A DNA stretch of 64,000 nt from Thysanoteuthis rhombus. Its lineage: Eukaryota; Mollusca; Cephalopoda; Oegopsida; Thysanoteuthidae. The notes below the pieces were generated by a model. That model saw nothing but the letters and a program-made list of their open reading frames with translations. It ran no database searches and had not been told where the DNA came from. The position numbers and the translations under genes were made by a program. Below are positions 49,781 through 60,515 of this stretch, in pieces (the stretch's first letter is position 1; each line of letters opens with the position of its first letter). The stretch is from positions 28,123,548 through 28,187,547 of the forward strand of contig OY735201.1 in assembly GCA_963457665.1 (NCBI GenBank). The letters run 5' to 3'.

Positions 49781-51832
49781 GACAACATTCAGTGCGATTT
49801 GAACAACAGAAACAACTTTATCTCACAAATGTAAAACCAAAAAGCCGCTTAGAGAACGAACAATAACGATATTAACAATCTCTTATCCAGTATAATCTGT
49901 GTGTCAGAAGAATTGGCTAGATGTGGATACCTCCAAGATTGGAACCACCACTGACCTCCAAGGCTGCACCCACTCTAGTGACTCCCATACAGACCTCAAA
50001 GACGGGAGCCGTTATAATGACATCCATACCCACTTTCAAGACCGTAACCGCCCTGAGTGGGATGGTTTCCATATATGAATTGTTGATGAGACAAAGTCTC
50101 TACAATATTTTCCATGGGGTAATGTACTCTGTAGATAGGCTATTAGGGATCATGTGATACATGGCAGACACACAGATATGTGTTACTGGCTGGTGGTTTT
50201 CAGCAACATAAGCCCGTGGGATGAATATGGGATGCATGGTCATGTGGACTGGATAGCGGTGTACTGGAAATTGGTATGAACAGTCGGGTTCCAGTTAGTT
50301 CAAGCAGAAGTTCTTTGGTCCTCGTGAGAGATAAAAAATGCAACACAGCCTCATGCAAAATGTCTCATCAACAACGCCGATTCTGCCACCATGCAAATAT
50401 GTGATTAAGACATGTACGTTGTGTCGTGATTCGATAAGAACAATATAAATAAAATCATTTAGTTTGAGTCAGACAATGTCAGAGCTACTTTTTAAAGCAA
50501 TATAAAAATTCAGAAACTACCATCGCCCCAGTCAAATAATAGACGTATGTAAATGAATGAAACTTTAAAATATAGCTATGGACAAAAATGTAAGTAAATG
50601 AAAGTATAAAATATTGCTAGGACTGGACTCTGACGATAGAAAAAGATGAGAGATTTGAGGCTGAATAAAAATGTTGCTGTTACTGCAACTGCATTAGAGT
50701 CAATTAGTTGAATGTACGGCTTTAGTAAGTAGATATAAGTATTTCACTGTCATTGACATAGCAACATCATGAAATTAGTAGTGTTAATTGAATTGAGAGT
50801 TCAATTTTGAGTATTGCAGGAAATATTCTCTACCAAATGACGATGATGAAAAATAGTTTGCAGGATTCTTCTGCAGAGCATAGTTTTGAAACAATAGCAA
50901 GATATTCAAAACCTGCCTTGATAAGCACAGTTCCATCATCGATTCTGAAGCACATGGTCCGGGAAAATCAATTCAAATTTCTATGATCCTATCATGGTCT
51001 CTCTAATTAAAAGAACCTTGCTTCAATATTGGGTTCTTTTTTAAGTATGGATTTATATGTATGTACAATCATATAGTCATATAAGTAAATGTGAGATTTG
51101 TTCATTCCAGTATAGTTTTGTAAACCGAACACCCCTTTGAAATCGACGAAGCAAACCTCGAATCGAAGAAAAGCAATACTTCAGATAATACATGTGGCGC
51201 TGGACATTCACGAGATGAAAAACACAACAAAATATTTTTTGAAAAGGGATGAAATGCATGACTTTTTAGAAGATTTTCAGATGGTTACATTCCAGCTTAG
51301 TGATGGTAGATTATTAAGTACATTTTTAAAATATTTGCATCTACATAATTAATACATGTCACACAGTCTTTTGTCAGTCTGTTTTCTTTCACTCTAGAAA
51401 CCACTCAAGTACGGGCTAGCCCCACAGAAAGTTGACACGTACATTCAATGAATTTAGGGAAAAGTGGGAAGCTTTTCAGAAGATATTTCAAAGGTTTTAT
51501 AGAGATGGTTCTTTCTAAGAAATATCTATGCTACTAAAGAGGACCTTTACTTTCTATATAATATACACATATAGATATGCATATCTTCTTATGTTATGTC
51601 TATATATAATTCTTAAAGGGGTCAAAACTGACAGGACACTCCCTCCTTTATGGGGTCGAATGTTGAGGGATATCCAACAAAGACGATTATGATAGAAAAT
51701 TTGTAGAGAATTCTTTCTCTTATTCATTAGTTGCTAAATAATTCTGGTGAAAAAATTCCAAGGAATCTCGGAAATCCCTGCTTGGCGTGAAATAGAGTTA
51801 TCTGATTTATGATGAAGGGAGGTTTGGGAAAC

Positions 51833-51833
<1 letters not shown>

Positions 51834-51865
<32 letters not shown>
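51834..51865. repeat. (GA)n microsatellite
   Basis: About 15 GA units. A shorter GA run lies at the equivalent place in the intact locus (61,431-61,442), so the seed predates the duplication. Confidence 0.9.
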
Positions 51866-51868
<3 letters not shown>

Positions 51869-52280
51869 AATTTGGCTGCTACAAGAACGTGTGCCGCAAA
51901 ACAAAAGCCGAACACAATTTTCACTTTCCACTTTTTTCGTGAAAGCAAAATTCGAAAATCGGTGAACGACCTAGATTTGAATTCAACGAAATGATTTTCA
52001 AAAGAGAAGCGAAAATGCACATTTCTTTGGGAGAATCAGTTGTTGAAAAACGTAGGTAAGAGATATTTTCTTGATAAACTCGTCAACTCCAAGTGGAAAT
52101 AATCATGCTTACAGTCAAGTAAATCACATTTTTTGTTATATAAGTAGATTCCATATCTTCACATATCACGTTATACTATCTCTAAGGAATTTAGGCTTTG
52201 TTGAGCAAATGTTTGATTTGTCACCACGAAAGATCATCAAGATACCTGAAACTCGTCATATCAGGTGATTTCCAGCAACT

Positions 52281-52392
<112 letters not shown>

Positions 52393-52517
52393 CAGTTTTT
52401 TAATGTCTTTCGTTGAACAAACTTACCACAGGAATCGCCACACCGCTCTATCTATCAGATTTTGTCTAGTGCAATCCTCCATCATGTATTATGCTAGCGA
52501 CAGTTCAACATGTGCTT

Positions 52518-52595
52518 TTTGGGGATCTGCGTTGTAAGTCGTGATGTCCATCGGTTGCCTGCCAATTTGCAATATATATATATATATATATATAT
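52518..52595 (-). mobile_element. Short RTE LINE fragment followed by (AT)n
   Basis: GGGGATCTGCGTTGTAAGTC and GTGATGTCCATCGGTTGCCT, then GCCAATTTGCAA, match 48,053-48,105 of RTE copy 2 (GGGATCCATGTTGTGAGTTG, TGATGTCCATCGATTGTC). It sits in intron 2 of the decayed suckerin copy and has no counterpart in the intact gene. It ends in an (AT)n tract at 52,572-52,595. Confidence 0.7.
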
Positions 52596-53350
52596 GAAAG
52601 TTACGATTAAGTTTACCATTATAGTTACATTTGAATAATCACAATCTTTTGCTAGAAACGAGGTACTATCAGAACAAATCTGTGCAATAACTGGGAAAAT
52701 TTAAAAATACATATTCCAAATTATTATCGTAAGATGAAAAATTCTTATATTCCAGGTGAAAGTTTCGAGCAGCATAATAAAGATCCCATAAAATCTTGGC
52801 TCTCAATGTCCTGGTCCATACCCATTACTACTAAAAAAATGCCTTATTGATAAAAGTCCAAGTTGAATGAGCATGGACTAGCCCCAAAATTCAATCATTT
52901 CCGTAGCTTACTCTTCTACTAAATCAATGAATTTGAATCAAATGCATTGAAACATCCAGGGATATAGTGTGAACAGTCAAATATGCGGACATATGGTAGA
53001 AGGACAAAGGGATTCAGGGTAATATATGTTACTCTTCTTCGGCAGAGGTAATTGAATGATTTTTAGATGTTAACAAATAATTATCCTCTTAAAGAATCTC
53101 CCCATAAGGGACACGAGAAGAATCTATATTGGTTCTGCAGTTCTAGCCCTTGTGCTGAGTGCTTTGCAAATAAGCATTGAGTACATTTTTAAAGTATCCA
53201 GTATGACTCTGCGTTGGATTAAACAATCGCCGACAGGATCATAAGTTGTTTACAATGTAACCATTTCGAGGATTTTAAAAATAAAACAGTTATATTAATA
53301 TGGCATCCAAGCAGTATGGATCAAACACCATCTATCTTTCAGTTATGATT

Positions 53351-53709
53351 TTAGCATATCGCTCATACAATGCATCTAGTTTGTTATTTTATATAGGGTA
53401 TCATCATAAAGTATCATATATGGATGATATTTTAGACGAAAATCATTCAATTTTTTTAAACGAGGCTTACCTACAAAGGTCAACAAAAAACTATTTAACA
53501 ATAAGCAATCGGTCAGTATGAAAACAGACGTAACTTTTAGTTTGTACCACTTTTATTGAGTGTTCATCCATATCAATAAAAAACCTGTTGGGTCAGTTCC
53601 GATCTCAGACTGCATGCAAACAATCTTATAACATCTTTATGAATACCTATTACATTTCCTCGAGTATTTTCCCTACTAGCATAATCAACCAAAAAAATAG
53701 ACTTTTCAC

Positions 53710-53772
<63 letters not shown>

Positions 53773-55465
53773 AAGTGTGTGTGCATGTGGGTGCTTGAAG
53801 CTTTAAAGCTTTCGAAAATATATATATCAAGTACATGTATTGAGTGATTTCTCAGTGTACACACTTCAGAAAGTCAATCATCAAGAAAAAACCTTCAACC
53901 GACATATATTTTTCAAAAGATACAGGTGAAAAGATACAAGCAGTACTTGTGTTGTATTACAGATCAAAATGTTTTGAATTTGATGCATTTATTAATCTTC
54001 ATCAGAATATCTCGAGAAGTCTTTTATAAAGTTGGTGGTTCATAAATAGATAAAGTACTGAATGATTAACTAACGAACGTTTTATCAAATTCGATTAATT
54101 AGTTGAATTTCAGATCATTCTTGAAATGCAAGTGTACATTTGGCACTGTAATTGTTCCAATACATTTCCTGTGCGTAACCTTTGAAAAAATCAAGGTCAT
54201 AATTCGTGGGTGGCATTGTCACTGTTTTTTTCAAAATGACAACCTATGTGCGTATATTACTAATTTTTATTTTCAAAATAACTCTCCTTTAATGCAACCG
54301 CCAGCCGAGAGATTGTAGCAACAATCCGCTTAATAAAGGTAGGATTCTTAGCGCCTTTCTTATCAGCTTTTCTGGTTCGTAGATTCTTGACGGCACATGT
54401 AAGACTGACACCATCACGTGTATTTTATATTAAATTTGACAGCCATGTGAGAATTCTGGATTGAATGCGTCTAAAATTGGGAGAGAACAATTCCTTCTAT
54501 GAGAACAAATGTCGGTAAATTTAGAAATTACCTAATGTTATGCGGTGATTCAATTACTAAACGTAGATAAACATAAAATACCTACAAATGTTGAATCTCG
54601 TTCCAGAGGTTTCCATTCATACGGAATCCAATTTTAAATGTCTTCGGATGATCATGAAAGGTGAGTCAATACATTCTTTTTTTTTATTTTGAAGCCAACT
54701 AAAGTACCAAAGCATATACATGTGTATGTGTGTGTACTCTCTGTTGGGAACTACGTCTCACAGAACAAATACAACAGGTGTTAAACAACCCAGAGCGCAT
54801 ATCTAGAGTTGAGTTTTGCAAGAAAGAAATCGTCGATTTCTATAATGTTCTGCGTTTATGCCCTTGAAGAACTCATTTTTTTTGTGTGTTTTTCTATTTA
54901 CAATTCCCTTCAAAAGTATCAGTGTAAGATATGTATCATCATGTAGCATTGGCAGAAGGTTTCTTCGTGTTTTTTTTTTCAATCGGCACGGATGTGAATA
55001 GGGTCAATGCATCTTTTAAATTTCATTTTGGGCTGTAAAACTTCCTCATGTACTTCCAAATTATTTGTCTTTCGAAACATTCAGAAAATTGTCAAGTTTG
55101 AGAAAGGAAATTGTAAAAGTTTCTATAACATGGGTTTATGCTATATAGCTTTAATGCTGAACTATATCCCTACTTTTCACTCATCATAAACAACCCCTGG
55201 CGTGAATTTCCCTCTCTCGGTTTTTACTCTTGATTGGCAGATTCTTATTGAAGGAATGGAACTATAAACTCTCAATAAAACATCTAAAGCGCTAACCCTT
55301 CTTCTAACCATAATCCAAACCCAAACGCAACAATAAACTATGGGAACAATTGAAATACGAAAATCCATTTTGACGTGCAAAAGTTTCAAGAGAATGCAAA
55401 ACCAGGGTGTTTAATGTAATCTGTATAGAATGTCATTAACTTCCTAGAGATTTTAAGCAACGCTT
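53351..55465. other. Unassigned DNA with a (TA)n(TG)n tract
   Basis: TA changes to TG at about 53,716-53,772. No gene could be supported in the rest. Confidence 0.45.
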
Positions 55466-55467
55466 GG

Positions 55468-55471
<4 letters not shown>

Positions 55472-55553
<82 letters not shown>
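55472..55553. repeat. (TA)n(TG)n microsatellite
   Basis: About 64 bp of TA followed by about 18 bp of TG. Confidence 0.96.
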
Positions 55554-55554
<1 letters not shown>

Positions 55555-56086
55555 AAAAAGTCGATCTAAAAACCGGGCTAAAAACGAATATAATTTATTT
55601 ATTCATATTTGTGGTGAAAAAAAATGACAAGTTGTCAGCAAATCCAAGTTTACTTGAGTATTTGCCGTCTATTCTGATTCATTTATTTCTGCAGAGTAGG
55701 TTTAAGAAGATCATCTTGAGACAGGCTATGAAATGTTTGACAAAACTAGTATTGCTTTGTTTCACTCCATTTGAATGGGCTCAGAGTCTTTAGGTAGTCT
55801 ACACGATGGACTGCACTGTTGCAGGACTCTGACGAACAAAAGATGTTGTTGATAACTTCCGGGTTCTTTATTTCAGGTTACAGCATTATGACTGCAACAT
55901 TCCAATATTCTACGACTACTCTGTTTTAGACATAAGTTGCATCGGATGATTAGCTTCCTGGTGATTATTTTACCACCTTTTTTTAGTGGGTCGGTAGGGA
56001 TATTTCTTTTTTCGTTTATTTTATTCATTGTTTCGCCTCCAAAACAGTTGCTTCAGCGAACACTATCAGTTCTGAAGTCGAATTTG

Positions 56087-56089
<3 letters not shown>

Positions 56090-56137
<48 letters not shown>
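56090..56137. repeat. (TA)n microsatellite
   Basis: About 24 TA units. Confidence 0.96.
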
Positions 56138-56140
<3 letters not shown>

Positions 56141-56629
56141 GTTGTATATTTATATTTTAGTGAAAGGGAAGAGTCTGCAATTTTCAAATTGTATAGCGAA
56201 AGAAGGGTTTGAATTTATCTGCTCCATAGTTGTTAATCTGATGTAGGACTCATATCTCGTACTAAAAAAATTGTGTTGGGTTTATTCGTGGATGAAATTG
56301 GAATTTCGTTCACCGTTGCTTGGAGAATATTTTAACTTTGCTCTAATACAAGAAAAAAGAACAAAGAATCCTGATGGAGCATTACAAACGTTCTGAGATA
56401 ATCAACTCCAAGTGAACGCATCCTGTCTAAAGCTCGCGCTTACTGTAAACCAAAATATCCAGAGGAATGGAGTAAATGAAAAGCCTTGCCCAGTTACAAA
56501 TTGAAGACGTGCTTTTTGGAAGGAGAATGCACATATTCAATGCCTTGAGATGTCAAAAAACATTGCATTCTATTATATATGAGTAATTATTCTTTTTCAC
56601 TTACGACAAATCTTTCAGTTGTTTATTTA

Positions 56630-56726
56630 CTTCTCTCTCTATATATATGTATATATATACATATATGTATGTATATATATATATATATACATATATGTAT
56701 ATATACATATAAATATATACATACAT

Positions 56727-56812
<86 letters not shown>
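56630..56812. repeat. Compound (CT)n, (TA)n and ATACATATGT microsatellite
   Basis: A CT run, a TA-rich block with periodic C or G interruptions, a second CT run near 56,728-56,750, and a terminal pure TA run to 56,812. Confidence 0.95.
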
Positions 56813-56814
<2 letters not shown>

Positions 56815-59100
56815 TTTTTCAAGAATTTAGCAGTATTAATTCAGTTCGATTAGAATTGTGTAAATAAAAGTTAATTCTCAGGTTGATCCATGGGCATATC
56901 CTCCTATTTTATTGTAAATGAATGCAAAATGAGAGAGAATATCAGCTGAACTCAGTGTATTATAGCTTACATCATCTTTTATTACATTTAAGTTTCTCTT
57001 AAAGAATGAAATGATCACATCAGGGAAATCCGTAGAAAATTAGTCAATATCAAATTTATACAATGACTATGCATGTTCTTATACCTGAAATCCATATTTC
57101 AAATTGAAATTTTTTTTTTAAATTTTATAATATTTCTATTAAGTCTAAAGCAACAACATATGATCTGAAATATCAGTATTGTAGGTGGTTCAAAACCTTG
57201 AATATAGACAATATGTCGATCAAACTCCAAAGCTAATTTCTGCGATGTACGAATCTGGGGAACGAACAGAATGTTATTCAGTGTATCTTAAGACGTGAAG
57301 AAATATCCTTGGCCTCTCAGCCTTGAGTTACATTGGAGTTTATTTCATTGCAAAGGGCTTGAAATGCCAAACTGTTTGAACCGTCCCCCTCGTCCTATGT
57401 TTTATTTTTGTATGTGATGACCAAATCACCCCCCTTAGTTTGCTTGTCGTTGATTGGCCAATCTTGTAATCCTGTCCCCTATTGAAGTCACCTGTTTAAG
57501 TTGTACTTCTTATCTCGTCATCTATTTATGCATTTAATCTCTTGTTGTCTCGCCATTCATTTACGCTGTCTTTCTCAAGATTGAAGCCTATTGATCAGCG
57601 ATGAAGATTAAAAAAAGATGGCAAACCATATCAACAAAGATTCCTTATTCTTGTAGCGTAAGTGCTAGCTGACCCTTAGAGCTGGTAAAAGTAAGAGGTA
57701 TCGAACGGATTTGGTGGGTTGCAATGATAGCTGCCTTTGCGGCAGGTGACGGAGAGAGGAGAAGGGGTACTGTGCAACAATGATATTTTGTAACCCATAA
57801 GCAACAAATATTTTGCTCAAAAAAGGTTGTTCCAACAACTGAGCATAGGCATTCAAAAAGTGCATGTTTGGAAGGGGGTAAAGTACATTGTATGTGTACC
57901 AGCCAGTCATAATTACTATGTAAAATAATTGGTTAGATTTGAGCCACAGAGATCCTGCACAATAACAGTTTTTGTTTCAGTGTTTTTGACGATGCATCAT
58001 GAAAACCCTTTGATCTCTTAGGCAACTTAAACAAGGAGAGGGTGGACTTTCTGGGTGCTTTCTTGGCCGTTCATTCATCTACCTGCTAACAAACGGGGAT
58101 GGCAACTGCTGCCTTGGTTGCAGAACTCACCTTTCAGGAGATGAATAGGCACTCAAATCTAAGTATTGTCAGGATGCTTGGAATATCCTTGTAAAATTTT
58201 AAGTCTCGATTAGGATAAACGTTTGAGGCGGCCAAGCTCACGAATTTAATCGTTCACAAAACGATCCTCTAGCGATTTGCTAGAAGTGGATTTCTCTCCA
58301 AACCTTTCCTGAAATTACTAATGTTACCCCCCTCCCCGGCTATCTTTGATTTCTGCTAAACCTCAGGGTATCTGGGATTATCTTTTCTAATGATATCATA
58401 ATCTGGACCTTTTAAAGCCCCATCAGTCCATCTTTTCTCTATATTTATCTGAAAATTTCATTGGTAGATCTGATGAAAAACCAATGTAAACTATCCAAAC
58501 GGAAAGTCGAACTTTTTCGAAATAGCCCATTAATTTCTCCCAGATGAAAAAGAACAGACTGGCAAAAATGACAACAACATTCTGGAATAATTAATAAGCA
58601 ACTCTTTATAGCTCCATTGTTTACGACATAAAATTACTTTTTTTCGTGAATTTGAGCGATGTCAGAAAATATGGATATCCGTGTTAATCCCTTGAGAGAA
58701 AAAACAGAAAGGCCTTAATGTATGTGAAGACAAATTTAAATTTCCATTAATTCTACCATGAAGTTATACCAGATGTATAATGCGTTATGGTTCCCAAAAC
58801 TCAATCAATAGCAATCCTTTATCTTGAGGATAATTGTTGAATACATACGAAGGTTTCAAACAGTACACAAGCTCGAAAAAGTATGACTATGAACCTTATT
58901 GATCAGATATCAACACATCAATAAATTTGAAAGTCACAATTTTTTTTAATATTTATTTTATTGTAATCTTTGTTAAGTCTTACAGATGTTCAACACGGCG
59001 TACAGAGACTCAAAAATATAACTGTATAACGCTTTGACCAGCTATTAACGCAGTAATTAAACTGGAAGCTATTGATTTGTTCATTATCAAGAAAATGTGC
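56813..59100. other. Unassigned DNA; inverted CCAAT palindrome at 57,452
   Basis: No coding sequence was recognised. GATTGGCCAATC at 57,452-57,463 is a perfect palindrome holding two opposed CCAAT boxes. Sequence around 57,350-57,660 is more GC-rich and C-rich than its surroundings and could be an old regulatory or terminal-repeat fossil, but nothing confirms this. Confidence 0.35.
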
Positions 59101-59135
59101 TCCGAAACAAAGAATCTTAGGGTGGAAACAACACT

Positions 59136-59141
59136 TTTATT
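59136..59141 (-). terminator. Polyadenylation signal AATAAA of the suckerin gene
   Basis: The plus strand reads TTTATT, the complement of AATAAA, 101 bp below the stop codon. The equivalent site in the decayed copy reads CTTTATCTC and is lost. Confidence 0.6.
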
Positions 59142-59241
59142 TTACATATGTACACCCAAAAAAGGCTTGGAGAATAGAACGAACAATGATTCTATACTCA
59201 CTAAATCCTATCCAGTATGATCAGTGTGGCAAAGGAATCGT

Positions 59242-60515
59242 CTAGAAGTGGACGCCTCCAAGACCATAACCTCCATAGTGGCCTCCAAGACCGTAACCAC
59301 CGAAGTGACCTCCATACAGACCTCCAAGTCCGTAACCACCAAGGTGGCCTCCAAGACCGTAACCTCCGAAGTGACCTCCATAACCGCCAAGGTGGCCACC
59401 ATACAGACCTCCAACACCGTAGCCGCCAAAATGACCACCGTGGAGACCACCGACATAACCGCCATAAGTAGTATGATGTCCATACACGAAAGGTTGATGA
59501 TGAGATACAGCCTCTACGCTATGTCCCATTGGGTAATGTACTCCGTAGATTGGTTGATGGACATCATGTGACACATGGCTGATACGAGTTACTGGTTGGT
59601 GGCTTTCAGCAATATGAACCCTTGGGATGTATACAGGGCGGACGGCCATATGGACTGAATAACGGGGTACTGGAACTTGGTATGAGCGGATGTGAGTTTC
59701 ATATCGGGGTACAACGTATGGTTTGTTGACAGTGACCCACTGAATGTAACGATTTACAACTGGGTAGCTGGTGTAACGGACTTCTGTATGAGGAATTGCA
59801 TAACGGCGGGAAATAACGCCATGATGAGCTACAGGTTGTGTCACTCTATGTACTGCATGACCAACTTGGTTAACGATGCCATAGCCGAGGGGGTGGATTC
59901 TGTGATTCAATTGGGTAACAGTACGAGCACCAACGCCATAATGACTGTGGACGCCTCCAATACCTCCAAGACCATAGCCGCCATAATGGCCACCGTATAG
60001 ACCTCCAAGACCCCCATAGCCAAAACCACCATATCCTCCTAGACCATGAGAAACGTGGCTAACAGTATGTCCGCCGAGTCCATATCCACCGAGTCCGTAT
60101 CCACCGAGTCCATATCCACCGTGGAATCCGCCCAGTCCATAACCTCCTAAACCATGGGATACGTGACTAACAGTATGTCCACCAAGTCCATATCCACCAT
60201 GGAATCCGCCTAGTCCATATCCACCGTATCCACCAAGTCCATATCCTCCTAGACCATGGGATACGTGACTAACGGTGTGGCCACCAAGTCCATATCCACC
60301 GTGAAGTCCACCCAATCCATATCCACCGTATCCACCTAGTCCATATCCTCCTAAACCATGGGATACGTGACTAACAGTATGGCCACCAAGGCCATATCCA
60401 CCGTGGAATCCGCCAAGACCATATCCTCCAAGACCATGAGACACGTGACTAACGGTGTGTCCCCCAAGTCCATATCCGCCGTGAAATCCGCCTAGTCCAT
60501 AACCGCCGTATGCGC
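59242..60515 (-). CDS. Suckerin-like gene, coding exon 3 (repeat domains to stop)
   Basis: It begins after the acceptor TTTTTTGAATTTCGTAG (the AG is the complement of 60,516-60,517) with GCGCATACGGC. The split Gly codon is completed by the G ending exon 2. It ends with GGC GTC CAC TTC TAG. An upstream in-frame ATG at 60,537 lies in the intron's polypyrimidine tract and is not the start. Confidence 0.85.

Noticed and set aside
49921-50157. 78-codon plus-strand frame resembling the frame at 59,224-59,571
   Set aside because: The resemblance comes from the antisense of the duplicated suckerin exon. It led to the pseudogene but is not itself a gene.
57350-57660. Solo LTR of a retroelement
   Set aside because: No matching second copy, primer-binding site or coding remnant was found, so only a low-interest note is kept.
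59224-59571. 115-codon plus-strand frame rich in Thr/Ser/Val (also 84 codons at 59,217 and 102 codons at 59,692)
   Set aside because: These are antisense shadows of the Gly-codon-rich suckerin-like exon on the minus strand.
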